Shown: one piece after another, positions 25,216-34,376 of the stretch
Numbering within the stretch: position 1 is the first letter of the stretch
How the letters are laid out: each line of letters starts with the position of its first letter
NCBI GenBank assembly: GCA_038255255.1
Contig: JBBSLL010000028.1
Span: 1-41,641, forward strand
Source: JBBQNY01 sp038255255
Lineage (GTDB): Bacteria > Pseudomonadota > Gammaproteobacteria > Xanthomonadales > Ahniellaceae
Direction: 5' to 3'
DNA length: 41,641 nucleotides
Position numbers and translations under genes: made by a program
The notes under the pieces: generated by a model
The model's input: the letters and a program-made list of their open reading frames with translations, nothing else
What the model was told of the DNA's origin: nothing
Database searches by the model: none

Positions 25216-25218
25216 GGG

Positions 25219-25237
25219 CTCACGATTCTATCGTGAG
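25219..25237 (-). promoter_or_regulatory. Second hairpin overlapping the tilS stop codon
   Basis: CTCACGAT and ATCGTGAG pair over a 3-base loop. The tilS TAG lies in the loop and the first base of the stem. Together with the neighbouring 11-bp hairpin it makes a tandem hairpin between tilS and nhaA. Confidence 0.55.
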
Positions 25238-26568
25238 TTGATGAATCGCCCTGTGTCTTCCCAAAAAAGTCGCGCGTTTTCATGAGCGAGCAGGTCGCGG
25301 AAGCTTTCGCTGACGAGTAGGGCACCAATGGCGCAGACACCTGATTCGTCGTGGATCAACGGGATCCGGTCGCGCTGCCAGGGCGGCACGCGCAGTTCCT
25401 GCAACAGCAATCTCACCGGCCTGTTGGGGCCGGTGGCGTGGACGCGCATGCGCTCGCCGCCGCGTCGAAACGTAATCCGCAAGGACAGTGGCGAATGCGC
25501 ATCTGCCCGCAGCAGCCCTAGCCCGGCAGGCAACGCAAGTGCGGTGCGCCCATCCCACGCTGTGCTCCAGTCGCACGGAATCGGCGTCAGCGGTGGCGTC
25601 AGATACAGCGCGTCGCGAAAGCGTCGCAATGCGAAACCGCGCCACATCAGCGCTGGCATGGCGTCCTCTGGCGCATCGAGCACTTCGGCGCGGAGCAGCG
25701 CGGTGACGCGCGCGGGCGGCGAGGGCGCATCGCATTGCGCCACGAAAGCGCGAACCACTTCTTCGAGATCGAAAGCATCGAGCGCGCGCAGCGCATGGCA
25801 GTCCAGGCTGCCTCCGTCAGCGGCTCGAAGCTTCCCCAGCAGGTCGCGGTTGCGCCGCGCCAGTGCTGCGCTCGCATCCCCAAGCAGTTGTGCGGTGCGT
25901 GCCAGCGCCTCGCTCGCAAGCGGCCAGCGCGCGGCAAGCCCTGGCATCACTTCGAGGCGCAGGTAATTGCGGTCGTGGATCGCGTCGGAATTCGAAGGAT
26001 CGAACACGATCGGCAGGCCCGCCTCGCGCACATGGCAATCGATCGAGGCGCGCGGCACGCCAAGCCAGGGTCGGCCCAGCCAGCCCGGCGCAAGCGGCCG
26101 CCACTCGCGCATGCCCGCAAGGCCATGGATGCCGGAGCCGCGAAGCAGGCGCAGCAACAGGGTTTCGGCCTGGTCGTCGGCGTGGTGCGCCGTCAGTACG
26201 AGCTCATCCGGCGCGATCGCGCCCGCCAGTGCTGCGTATCGGGCGCGACGCGCGGCCGCTTCGAGCCCTTCGCCTTCGCGCCGAATGCTGGCCTGCATGA
26301 CCCGCAGCGGTACCTTCAATTGTGCGCAAAGCTCCATGCATTGGACTGCCCACTCCGCGCTGCGCACCGCGAGGCCATGGTCCACATGCAGCGCGCGCAG
26401 GCCGCGGTCGCGACATTCGGCGGAGTTCGCCAATACATGCAGCAATGCTGTCGAGTCGCTGCCGCCGCTGTACGCGAGCACCAGCGGCCCGCCCGCAGGC
26501 GCGCGCGCAAGCGCTGCATGCACGGCGGCTTCGAGGAGTTCGCTGGAGGCGGAACGGGGCTGGATCAC
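25228..26568 (-). CDS. tilS: tRNA(Ile) lysidine synthetase
   Basis: 446 residues from a GTG at 26568, chosen because it falls just after the accA stop; the frame is open further upstream inside accA. The N-terminal PP-loop ATPase motif is LVLAYSGGSDSTALLHVLA, followed by LHVDHG and AHHADDQAETLLLRLLRGSG. The central TilS and C-terminal domains end with RIPLIHDESGVCAIGALLV. The enzyme converts C34 of tRNA-Ile(CAU) to lysidine so that AUA is read, and it is essential. The start lacks a strong ribosome-binding site, so translation may be coupled to accA. The order accA-tilS is conserved in gammaproteobacteria. Confidence 0.93.
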   Translation of the reverse strand: MIQPRSASSELLEAAVHAALARAPAGGPLVLAYSGGSDSTALLHVLANSAECRDRGLRALHVDHGLAVRSAEWAVQCMELCAQLKVPLRVMQASIRREGEGLEAAARRARYAALAGAIAPDELVLTAHHADDQAETLLLRLLRGSGIHGLAGMREWRPLAPGWLGRPWLGVPRASIDCHVREAGLPIVFDPSNSDAIHDRNYLRLEVMPGLAARWPLASEALARTAQLLGDASAALARRNRDLLGKLRAADGGSLDCHALRALDAFDLEEVVRAFVAQCDAPSPPARVTALLRAEVLDAPEDAMPALMWRGFALRRFRDALYLTPPLTPIPCDWSTAWDGRTALALPAGLGLLRADAHSPLSLRITFRRGGERMRVHATGPNRPVRLLLQELRVPPWQRDRIPLIHDESGVCAIGALLVSESFRDLLAHENARLFWEDTGRFINSR

Positions 26569-26590
26569 TGCACTCGTCGCCGAGCGGGCT

Positions 26591-27550
26591 TCACTCGCCC
26601 GCAAAAGCCCCGAGCTTGCGGATTCTCGCGTACCGAAGATCGACGCGTTGCGAGTCGGGAATGGCGTCGAGTTCCGCAAGCGTCTCCGCCAATGCCGCGC
26701 GCACGTTGCGTGCGGTCGCGGCCGGATCGCGATGCGCGCCGCCGAGCGGCTCCGCGACGATCCGATCGATCAGGCCAAGCTCCAGCAGCCGGTGCGACGT
26801 CATGCCCAGCGCTTCCGCGGCATCGCGTGCGCGCTCCGCGCTTTTCCACAGGATCGACGCGCAGCCTTCCGGCGTGATCACCGAATACACGGCGTACTGC
26901 AGCATCAGCGTGCGGTCGCCGACGCCGATGGCCAGTGCACCGCCCGAACCACCTTCGCCGATCACGATGCACACGATGGGGACGCGCAGTCGCGACATTT
27001 CCATGAGGTTGCGCGCGATCGCCTCGGATTGCCCGCGCTCCTCGGCGCCGACGCCGGGGTAGGCGCCGGGCGTGTCGATGAGGCACACCAGTGGCAGATG
27101 GAAGCGCTCCGCCATGCGCATGAGGCGTAGCGCCTTGCGATAGCCCTCGGGCCGCGGCATGCCGAAATTGCGGCGGATCTTCTGCTTGGTGTCGCGGCCC
27201 TTCTGCTGGCCGATTACCACCACGGGCTTGCCATCGAAGCGGGCGAGACCGGCCACGATCGCCGCATCCTCGCCGAACGTGCGGTCGCCAGCGAGCTCGT
27301 GGAAGTCCTCGAAGATCGCCGCGATGTAGTCGAGCGTGTAGGGGCGCTGCGGATGCCGCGCGATCTGGGTGACCTGCCAGGCGTTCAGGCCAGCGAAGAT
27401 CTGCTCGGTCTTGGTGGCGAGCTTTTCGCGCAGCCGGGCGACTTCATCGTCGATGTTGAGCGCGTTGCCGTGGCTCGCCTGGCGCAGCTCCGCGAGCTTC
27501 GCCTCGAGTTCGGCAATCGGTTGTTCAAAATCGAGGAACGTGGTGCTCAT
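26591..27550 (-). CDS. accA: Acetyl-CoA carboxylase carboxyltransferase subunit alpha
   Basis: 319 residues, full length for the family. It forms the carboxyltransferase with AccD and moves CO2 from carboxybiotin to acetyl-CoA, the first committed step of fatty acid synthesis. Hallmarks are LDFEQPIAELEAKLAELR, PVVVIGQQKGRDTKQKIRRN, the loop IGEGGSGGALAIGVGD, which binds the carboxyl donor and substrate, and VYSVITPEGCASILWK. Located 63 bp after dnaE and directly before tilS. Confidence 0.98.
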   Translation of the reverse strand: MSTTFLDFEQPIAELEAKLAELRQASHGNALNIDDEVARLREKLATKTEQIFAGLNAWQVTQIARHPQRPYTLDYIAAIFEDFHELAGDRTFGEDAAIVAGLARFDGKPVVVIGQQKGRDTKQKIRRNFGMPRPEGYRKALRLMRMAERFHLPLVCLIDTPGAYPGVGAEERGQSEAIARNLMEMSRLRVPIVCIVIGEGGSGGALAIGVGDRTLMLQYAVYSVITPEGCASILWKSAERARDAAEALGMTSHRLLELGLIDRIVAEPLGGAHRDPAATARNVRAALAETLAELDAIPDSQRVDLRYARIRKLGAFAGE

Positions 27551-27613
27551 GCCGCATCCGCCGCGAGTCAGCCTCGAAGTATACCGTCCGACGTCCGGGC
27601 TGCCGGACGCGGC

Positions 27614-30600
27614 TCAGGCTGCGGCGGCGGCTGGCGAGGCGGTCGCCGTGCCGATCAGTTCAACGTCCGCGATCAGCGAATCGTCGGCTAGTGCTTCGAG
27701 CAGGGCCGGAGTGACTCGCACGCGCCAGCGGTCGCCGAGCTCGAGCACGGCGCGCGCGTTGGCGTTGCGATATTCGATGAGGATGCGGGTCGCGCCCGGG
27801 ATGAAAGGTTGCAGGAGGCGCGCAATGCTCGTGACGTACTCGGCGGCGTGCCGTGGGTCCGCGTCTTCGGCTGGCCGGGTCGCGGCTGGCGTCGTTCCTG
27901 CAATTTTAGTTGGAGGTGTCGCGCCCGGCGCAGCGAGGGTCAGCTTGAGTGCGCGCGTCTGCCGCGCACACGCGTCCGCGAGAGGTTCGGCGTGCCGGCC
28001 ACGGATCTGCAACTGGCCGCTGAACTCGTCCATGTGCAGGTGGCCTTCGATCAGCAGCAGGGCGTCCTTGAGCAGCAGCGGCGCAGCGTTGGCGAACTCG
28101 TCGCGGAAGAAGCTGACCTCGATGCGCCCGCTGCCATCGGCAAGTTGTACGAATGCACGGTCGCCACCGCGCCGCAGTTGCGCGACTTGTCCGGCAACCC
28201 GCACCAGCGTGCCGCGATCGAAGCGCTTCCGGTCTTCCGGCGGCGGTTGCCAGTGCGTGGCAATGCGGCCAATGGCGCTGGTGGTGACGAGTTCCACCAC
28301 TCCGCGCCATGCGTCGAGTGGATGGCCCGAGAGATAGAAGCCGAGCACGTCGCGCTCGGCGGTCAGGCGCCTGGCGAGGGGCCACTCGGCCACCACGGGC
28401 CACTCGACCGCGACGGGCTTGGCGGCGCAGTTGCCGAACATGTCGACGATCCCCGCGTCGCGATCGCGCGATGCCTGCTCGGCGGCACGGGTGGCGAGCG
28501 GCAACTGCAGGGCCAGCGAAGCGCGGTTGGGCGCGAGGCCATCGAGCGCGCCCGCGTTGAGCAGCGCTTCCATTGCGCGTTTGCCGATGCGCGACGGATC
28601 GACGCGGCCGCAGAAATCGGCAAGGTCTCGAAACACACCCCCGACCTCGCGTTCGCGCTCGATCTCGCGGCAGGCATGCTCACCGACGCCCTTGATCGCG
28701 CCTAGGCCGTACACGATGGTGCGCGGATCGCTTGCGCGGAAACGGTAAGCGCTCGACGCGACGTTCGGCGGGAGCACTCGCAGCCCGAGCGCACGCGCGT
28801 CGTCCAGGAAGTTCACCACCTTGTCGGTGTGGTCCATGTCCGACGACAACACCGCGGCCATGAACTCCGCGGGGTAGTGCGCCTTGAGCCAGGCGGTCTG
28901 GTAGCTCAGCACCGCATACGCGGCCGAGTGCGACTTGTTGAAGCCGTACTCCGCGAATTTCTCCATGAGATCGAAAATCGCCGAGGCGACGCGCGCCTCG
29001 ATCCCGCGCAGGGCAGCACCGCTCTCGAACTTGACGCGTTCCTTGGCCATTTCGTCGGCCTTCTTCTTGCCCATCGCGCGTCGCAGCAGGTCGGCGCCAC
29101 CGAGCGTATAGCCCGCCAGCACCTGCGCGATCTGCATGACCTGTTCCTGGTAGACGATGACGCCGTAGGTCGGGGCGAGGATCGGTTCGACCAGTGGGTG
29201 CGGATAGCTCACGTTCGCCTGGCCGTGCTTGCGCGCGATGAAGTCGTCGACCATGCCCGATTGCAGCGGTCCGGGCCGGAACAGGGCGACGAGCGCGACG
29301 ATATCGTCGAAGCAGTCGGGACGGAGCTTGCGCACGAGCTCCTTCATGCCGCGCGACTCGAGCTGGAACACTGCGGTGGTCTGGCAGCGATGCAGCAACG
29401 CGTATGCCTGCGCGTCGTCCAGCGGCAGCTTCGCCATGTCGAGCAGTGGCGTGCCCGTGGCAGCGCGCGCCTCGTTGATGACGCGTACCGTCCAGTCGAT
29501 GATGGTCAGCGTGCGCAGGCCAAGGAAGTCGAACTTCACGAGGCCCACGGCTTCGGTGTCGTCCTTGTCGAACTGCGTGACCATCGCATCGCCTTCGGCT
29601 TCGGCGTAGAGCGGCGCAAAGTCGGTCAGCGCGGTCGGCGCGATCACCACGCCGCCCGCGTGCTTGCCGGCGTTGCGCGTGAGGCCCTCGAGTGCGCGTG
29701 CGAGGTCCACCAGCTGGCGCACGTCGTCTTCGTCACGATAGAGCGCGACCAGCTCGGCGGACACGCGCTCCGGGTGCTTGCGGCTTTCGTCCGAGAGTCC
29801 GAGCGCGTCGTCGAGCGTCACGTCGAGCGGGCGCAGCGGCACCGACTTGGCGATGCGATCGACGAAGCCATAGCTCATGCCGAGTACGCGGCCGGTGTCG
29901 CGCAGCACGGCCTTGGCGGCCATCGTGCCGTAGGTGATGATCTGGCTGACCTTGTCGTGCCCGTACAGCTCGGCCACGTGTTCGATGACGCGATCGCGCT
30001 GGTCCATGCAGAAATCGATGTCGAAGTCCGGCATCGACACGCGCTCGGGATTGAGGAACCGTTCGAACAAGAGGTCGAAACGCAATGGATCGAGGTCGGT
30101 GATGGCCAGCGACCACGCAACCAGTGAGCCCGCGCCGGAGCCGCGGCCCGGTCCCACCGGAATGTGCTGGCTGCGCGCCCATCCGATGAATTCCGCGACG
30201 ATCAGGAAGTAACCCGCAAAACCCATCGACTCGATCACGCCGAGTTCGAGATCGAGCCGCTTTGCATAGGCATCGTGGTCGAAGGAAGGAGCAGTTCCGT
30301 GCTCCGCCAGCCGCCGAGCCAGCCCGGTCTCGGCCTCGTCGCGCAGGTGCTGGGTCTCAGTGCGCCCCGCAGGTGTGGGCGAAGCGGGCAGGTAGTAGCG
30401 TCCGAACTCGAGCTCGAGGTTGAGGCAGGTGGCGAGCTCGACGGCATTGTCGAGCGCAATGGGCAGGTCTGCGAAGCGTGCCCGCATTTCTTCGGGGGAA
30501 CGCAGGTATTGCTCGGGCGTGTAGCGGCGCACGCGCTTGGCGTCGCTCAGGAACTCGCCGTGGTGGATGCACACGCGCGCCTCGTGCGCTTCGAAGTCGT

Positions 30601-31216
30601 CGGGCTCGAGGAAACGCACATCGTTGGTAGCCACGACCGAGGCCGCATGGCGATGGGCGAGTTCGAGGGCGGCGGCCACCGCGTCCTCCTCCTGTTCGCG
30701 GCCGCAGCGCACCAGTTCCAGGAACAGGTAATCGCCGAACGCGTCCTGCCACTCGCGCATCTGCTCGTCGGCGCCCTCGTCACGCGAGGCCAGCGCCTCC
30801 TGCAGCACGCACGAGCGCGGGCCGAGCAGTGCGGCCAGGCCGGCGCCGGCGGCCAGCACTTCCTGTTGGGTAAGCACGATCGGCCGGCCCGGCTGCCGGC
30901 GGCGATAGCCCAACGTCAGCAGACGGGTGAGTTGCCGGTAGCCCTGGTTGTCGCGGCACAGCAAGGTGACTTCGCCGACCTTGCCGCGCGCGTCGGCCAC
31001 CTGCAGGTCGCATCCAACCAGCGGCTTGATGCCGGCCTTCTCCGCAGCGCGGTAGAACTTCACGAGCGCGAAGAGGTTGGCGGCGTCGGTGATCGCGACG
31101 GCCGGCATGCCCGCCGCCGCGGTGGCCGCGACCAGCTCCTCGATGCGCACGGTCGAATCGACCAGCGAGAATTCGCTGTGCAGGTGGAGATGAACGAAAG
31201 AAGCGGTCTGCGTCAT
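27614..31216 (-). CDS. dnaE: DNA polymerase III subunit alpha
   Basis: 1200 residues, slightly longer than the E. coli protein. The N-terminal PHP domain begins FVHLHLHSEFSLVDSTVRIE. The C-family polymerase active site is MPDFDIDFCMDQRD near residues 394-407, preceded by GPGRGSGAGSLVAWSL. YGVIVYQEQVMQIAQVLAGY and GFNKSHSAAYAVLSYQTAWL are conserved finger and palm segments. A helix-hairpin-helix stretch (IKGVGEHACREIE) and an OB fold (VRVAGQVAQLRRGGDR) follow. It is the replicative polymerase core subunit, bound by epsilon, beta clamp and tau. It starts 47 bp after rnhB and has no frameshift. Confidence 0.98.
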   Translation of the reverse strand: MTQTASFVHLHLHSEFSLVDSTVRIEELVAATAAAGMPAVAITDAANLFALVKFYRAAEKAGIKPLVGCDLQVADARGKVGEVTLLCRDNQGYRQLTRLLTLGYRRRQPGRPIVLTQQEVLAAGAGLAALLGPRSCVLQEALASRDEGADEQMREWQDAFGDYLFLELVRCGREQEEDAVAAALELAHRHAASVVATNDVRFLEPDDFEAHEARVCIHHGEFLSDAKRVRRYTPEQYLRSPEEMRARFADLPIALDNAVELATCLNLELEFGRYYLPASPTPAGRTETQHLRDEAETGLARRLAEHGTAPSFDHDAYAKRLDLELGVIESMGFAGYFLIVAEFIGWARSQHIPVGPGRGSGAGSLVAWSLAITDLDPLRFDLLFERFLNPERVSMPDFDIDFCMDQRDRVIEHVAELYGHDKVSQIITYGTMAAKAVLRDTGRVLGMSYGFVDRIAKSVPLRPLDVTLDDALGLSDESRKHPERVSAELVALYRDEDDVRQLVDLARALEGLTRNAGKHAGGVVIAPTALTDFAPLYAEAEGDAMVTQFDKDDTEAVGLVKFDFLGLRTLTIIDWTVRVINEARAATGTPLLDMAKLPLDDAQAYALLHRCQTTAVFQLESRGMKELVRKLRPDCFDDIVALVALFRPGPLQSGMVDDFIARKHGQANVSYPHPLVEPILAPTYGVIVYQEQVMQIAQVLAGYTLGGADLLRRAMGKKKADEMAKERVKFESGAALRGIEARVASAIFDLMEKFAEYGFNKSHSAAYAVLSYQTAWLKAHYPAEFMAAVLSSDMDHTDKVVNFLDDARALGLRVLPPNVASSAYRFRASDPRTIVYGLGAIKGVGEHACREIEREREVGGVFRDLADFCGRVDPSRIGKRAMEALLNAGALDGLAPNRASLALQLPLATRAAEQASRDRDAGIVDMFGNCAAKPVAVEWPVVAEWPLARRLTAERDVLGFYLSGHPLDAWRGVVELVTTSAIGRIATHWQPPPEDRKRFDRGTLVRVAGQVAQLRRGGDRAFVQLADGSGRIEVSFFRDEFANAAPLLLKDALLLIEGHLHMDEFSGQLQIRGRHAEPLADACARQTRALKLTLAAPGATPPTKIAGTTPAATRPAEDADPRHAAEYVTSIARLLQPFIPGATRILIEYRNANARAVLELGDRWRVRVTPALLEALADDSLIADVELIGTATASPAAAAA

Positions 31217-31263
31217 TGCGCAACGAGCCTAACCGTCACCCCTGACCCGGACAAGACTTGAAA

Positions 31264-31926
31264 TTACGCTTCTTCGGTGGCGAAGAGGTCGGGAAGGGCA
31301 AGGGCTGCGCGCACGGGCGCAAAACCCCTGCGGTGCTGGGGGCAGGGGCCGAGCGTGCGCAACGCGGCGAGGTGCTCCGGGGTCGAATAGCCCTTGTGCG
31401 ACGCGAAACCGTAGCCGGGCCACTGGTCCTCGAAACTGCGCATATGCGCATCGCGCGCGACTTTCGCAATGATGGACGCGGCACTGATCGCGGGCACGCA
31501 GGCATCGCCGTCGATGACGGCATGCGCTTCGCAGCACAGGTCGCGCGGCAACCGGTTGCCGTCGATCAGCGCGCGCGCGGGAACCGGGAGCAGCGCGGCC
31601 AGCGCGCGTGCCATGCCCAGCAACGTGGCGTGCAGGATATTGAGGCGCTCGATGTCCTCCACGCCGATGAATTCGACGTGCCAAGCGACCGCGCGTTCAC
31701 GGATGCGCGCGGCGAGCAACTCGCGCCGCTCGGGTGTCAGCACTTTCGAATCTGCCAGCCCGCGAATGGGACGGCGCTTATCGAGAATGACAGCCGCGAC
31801 CACCACGGGACCGGCAAGAGGTCCGCGCCCGGCCTCGTCCACGCCGGCGACGAATCCATCGACGCACTGCAGGAGCCGCAGCCGCTCGACGCGCGAGATG
31901 CGCGCGCCCCTGGGCAATGCGCTCAT
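31264..31926 (-). CDS. rnhB: Ribonuclease HII
   Basis: 220 residues. The enzyme nicks DNA 5' of single ribonucleotides and removes RNA from RNA-DNA hybrids. The acidic catalytic set is visible: D30-E31 in AGVDEAGRGPLAGPVV, D122 in ALIDGNRLPRDL, and the DGDACVPAISAASIIAKVARD block with the fourth Asp. The ATG overlaps the lpxB stop as ATGA, so translation is coupled to lpxB. Position between lpxB and dnaE is standard for this cluster. Confidence 0.97.
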   Translation of the reverse strand: MSALPRGARISRVERLRLLQCVDGFVAGVDEAGRGPLAGPVVVAAVILDKRRPIRGLADSKVLTPERRELLAARIRERAVAWHVEFIGVEDIERLNILHATLLGMARALAALLPVPARALIDGNRLPRDLCCEAHAVIDGDACVPAISAASIIAKVARDAHMRSFEDQWPGYGFASHKGYSTPEHLAALRTLGPCPQHRRGFAPVRAALALPDLFATEEA

Positions 31927-33137
31927 CGGGCCGCCCCGCGATCGAGCAATTCAGAGACCGCGTCGGCGGCGCGCACATTCGCGTTGCACCGTAGCGTGCG
32001 ATGGATCGTGCTGCATCGCTCCACGTATTGCGCAAGAGCGGTCGGCGTCATCGCGAGCGCCGCCTCCAGCGCGGCGGCGATCTTCCGGGCGGTGCAGTCC
32101 TCCTGCAGCAATTCAGGCATCAAGGGGGCGTCCGCGAGAACATTCGGCAAGCTGTAGTACCGGGATCTTATCAACCCGAAAGAGCGCACGAGCCACGCGG
32201 TTGCCGGTGCGACGACGTAACCCACTACGGTCGGTACTTTCGCGAGCATCGCCTCGAGTGCGGCAGTTCCGGATGCGAGCACTGCCGCATCCGCGGCACC
32301 GAGCGCAGACGGCGTGATATCCACGCGGACCAGCAGGCGACCTGATGACCGCAGCAGCGCGAGCCCCGCGTGGCGCGCCGCGGCCTGTTCAAAAAGGTTT
32401 TCGAAGTGTGCCCTGGACCGCTCACTCGCCATGGGCGCCACCAGCCGCAGGTCGGGATGCCGATCGAGCAGCATCGAGGCAGCATCGAGGAATGCGGGTG
32501 CCAGTCGCTCGATCTCGCTGCGGCGGCTGCCCGGAAGGACCGCGAGCAAAGTCCCCTGAGGCGCAATACCGAGTTCCTGTCGCCTGGCGGCCCGGTCCGC
32601 ATGCAGCGGCATCCGGTCGGCGAGCGGATGGCCCACGAATACCGCATCGACGCCGTGGCTTGCGTAGATCGCAGGCTCCATCGGGAACAGGCACAGCACG
32701 CGGTCGGCGCTGCTGCCGATCTTGGCGGCGCGGGACGCCCGCCACGCCCAGACAGACGGACTGACGTAGTGGATCGTGGGTATGCCGCGTTGCTTCAGCG
32801 CGCGCTCGAGGCGCAGATTGAAATCCGGCGCATCGATGCCGATGAAGACGTCCGGCCGCCACTCGAACAGGCGCTGGCGCAGCGATGCGCGAAGCCGGAG
32901 GAGCCGCGGCAAGTGCGTGAGCACCTCGCTCAGACCCATCACCGCCAGCGCGTCGCTCGGCCACCAGGCCTCGAGGCCCGCTGCGCGCATGTGTGCGCCG
33001 CCGACACCAGCGAATTGCGCGTCGGGATAGCGGATGCGCAATTCGTCGATCAACCCGGCGCCGAGCACGTCGCCCGATGCTTCCCCCGCGACCAGCGCGA
33101 TGCGCAGGGCAGCGGCGTCGCGCTGCGGCGCCGTCAT
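31923..33137 (-). CDS. lpxB: Lipid-A-disaccharide synthase
   Basis: 404 residues. It joins 2,3-diacyl-GlcN-1-P to UDP-2,3-diacyl-GlcN to make the lipid A disaccharide at the inner membrane. GT19-family marks are LVAGEASGDVLGAGLI, the FIGIDAPDFNLRLE and HYVSPSVWAWR segments, GHPLADRMP and LPGSRRSEIERL, plus SGTAALEAMLAKVPTVVGY in the nucleotide-binding half. It starts 7 bp after lpxA and its stop overlaps the rnhB start. Confidence 0.97.
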   Translation of the reverse strand: MTAPQRDAAALRIALVAGEASGDVLGAGLIDELRIRYPDAQFAGVGGAHMRAAGLEAWWPSDALAVMGLSEVLTHLPRLLRLRASLRQRLFEWRPDVFIGIDAPDFNLRLERALKQRGIPTIHYVSPSVWAWRASRAAKIGSSADRVLCLFPMEPAIYASHGVDAVFVGHPLADRMPLHADRAARRQELGIAPQGTLLAVLPGSRRSEIERLAPAFLDAASMLLDRHPDLRLVAPMASERSRAHFENLFEQAAARHAGLALLRSSGRLLVRVDITPSALGAADAAVLASGTAALEAMLAKVPTVVGYVVAPATAWLVRSFGLIRSRYYSLPNVLADAPLMPELLQEDCTARKIAAALEAALAMTPTALAQYVERCSTIHRTLRCNANVRAADAVSELLDRGAAR

Positions 33138-33144
33138 GCGCGTC

Positions 33145-33915
33145 TCAACGCACCAGCGAACGCTGGCTGCGGTCGATAAAGTCCAGGAGTTGGCGCACTT
33201 CCGCGCTATCGACGGCCATGGCCGCGAGCGCTGCGCGCGCCTCGCTCAAGCCCAGCCCCGACTTGTAGAGCGTGCGATAGCCGCGGCGGATCGCACGGAT
33301 GCTGTCGGATGAGAAACCCCGCCGGCGCAGGCCTTCCGTGTTGATGCCCTTCGGTTCGGCAAACGTGCCCGCGACCATCACGAAGGGCGGAACGTCGCGA
33401 TTGACCACCGCGCCCATCGCGGTGAACGCGTGCGCGCCGATCTGGCAGAACTGGTGGACCAGAGTGAAGCCGCCCAGGATCGCGTAGTCGTCGACGCGCA
33501 CGTGGCCGGCGAGCGAAGCGGCATTGGCAAAGATCGTGTGGCTACCGACGACGCAATCGTGCGCAACGTGCACGTAAGCCATGATCCAGTTGTCGTTGCC
33601 GATGCGCGTCACGCCCTCATCCTGCGTGGTGCCGCGGTTGATGGTGGCGAATTCGCGGATCGTGTTGCGGTCGCCGATCTCGAGGCGCGTCGGCTCGCCC
33701 GCGTATTTCTTGTCCTGTGGCTCGCCGCCGATCGCGCAGAACGAACCGATGCGGTTGTCGATGCCCAGGCGGGTAGGCCCCGACAGATGCACGTGCGCCG
33801 CGATCTCGCAGCCGTCGCCGATCTCGACGTCAGCCCCGACGATCGAGAAGGGGCCGATGGAAACGCGTTCGCCGATCCGCGCGGTGGGATCGATCAGTGC
33901 CGCAGGATGGATCAT
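33145..33915 (-). CDS. lpxA: UDP-GlcNAc O-acyltransferase
   Basis: 256 residues from the ATG at 33915, the normal family length; the longer frame overlaps fabZ. It transfers a 3-hydroxyacyl chain from ACP to UDP-GlcNAc, the first step of lipid A synthesis. The N-terminal part is a left-handed beta helix of hexapeptide repeats (IHPAALIDPTARIGERVSIG and onwards). The catalytic His lies in AYVHVAHDCVVGSH. The C-terminal helical domain includes EGLRRRGFSSDSIRAIRRGY. Only one base separates it from the fabZ stop. Confidence 0.97.
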   Translation of the reverse strand: MIHPAALIDPTARIGERVSIGPFSIVGADVEIGDGCEIAAHVHLSGPTRLGIDNRIGSFCAIGGEPQDKKYAGEPTRLEIGDRNTIREFATINRGTTQDEGVTRIGNDNWIMAYVHVAHDCVVGSHTIFANAASLAGHVRVDDYAILGGFTLVHQFCQIGAHAFTAMGAVVNRDVPPFVMVAGTFAEPKGINTEGLRRRGFSSDSIRAIRRGYRTLYKSGLGLSEARAALAAMAVDSAEVRQLLDFIDRSQRSLVR

Positions 33916-33916
33916 C

Positions 33917-34369
33917 TCAGCGGCTCCGCTGTGCGCAGAGGATTTCCGCGCTCGCGACTTCCTGGCCGTCCACCAGGGCGCGGCCTTCATACAGCCCCAT
34001 GCCGCGCAGGGTGCGCCGCAACTTCACTTCCAGCACCAGCTGGTCACCCGGCACCACCGTCTTGGTGAAGCGCGCGTTGTCGATCTTGACCAGGTAATAC
34101 AGCGGATCCTGGTCGGCGTCGTCCGCGGCGGAAAGCTGGGTCAGCACGCCGGACGCCTGCGCCAGCGCCTCGATGATGAGTACGCCGGGCATGACCGGGT
34201 GTCCCGGGAAGTGGCCCTGGAAGAAGGGCTCGTTGAAGGTGACGTTCTTGATCGCGGTCAGCGCCTTGCCGCGCTCGAAGCCGGTCACGCGATCGACCAG
34301 CAGGAACGGGTAGCGATGCGGCAGCAACTTGAGGATACGGGTCACGTCGACCGGCAGCGAAACATCCAT
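33917..34369 (-). CDS. fabZ: 3-hydroxyacyl-ACP dehydratase
   Basis: 150 residues from the ATG at 34369; the frame extends into lpxD but the family starts here (MDVSLPVDVTRILKLLPHRY). The hot-dog fold has the catalytic His in LLPHRYPFLLVDRV and the catalytic Glu in PGVLIIEALAQASG, with FFQGHFPGHPVMPG between. It removes water from 3-hydroxyacyl-ACP and so competes with LpxA and LpxD for the same intermediate. It overlaps the end of lpxD by a few bases of upstream sequence and sits one base before lpxA. Confidence 0.96.
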   Translation of the reverse strand: MDVSLPVDVTRILKLLPHRYPFLLVDRVTGFERGKALTAIKNVTFNEPFFQGHFPGHPVMPGVLIIEALAQASGVLTQLSAADDADQDPLYYLVKIDNARFTKTVVPGDQLVLEVKLRRTLRGMGLYEGRALVDGQEVASAEILCAQRSR

Positions 34370-34376
34370 GGGCGAT

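Noticed and set aside
28829..30127. Plus-strand open frame of about 430 codons
   Set aside because: Antisense to the dnaE polymerase core, with His/Arg-rich composition and no family resemblance.
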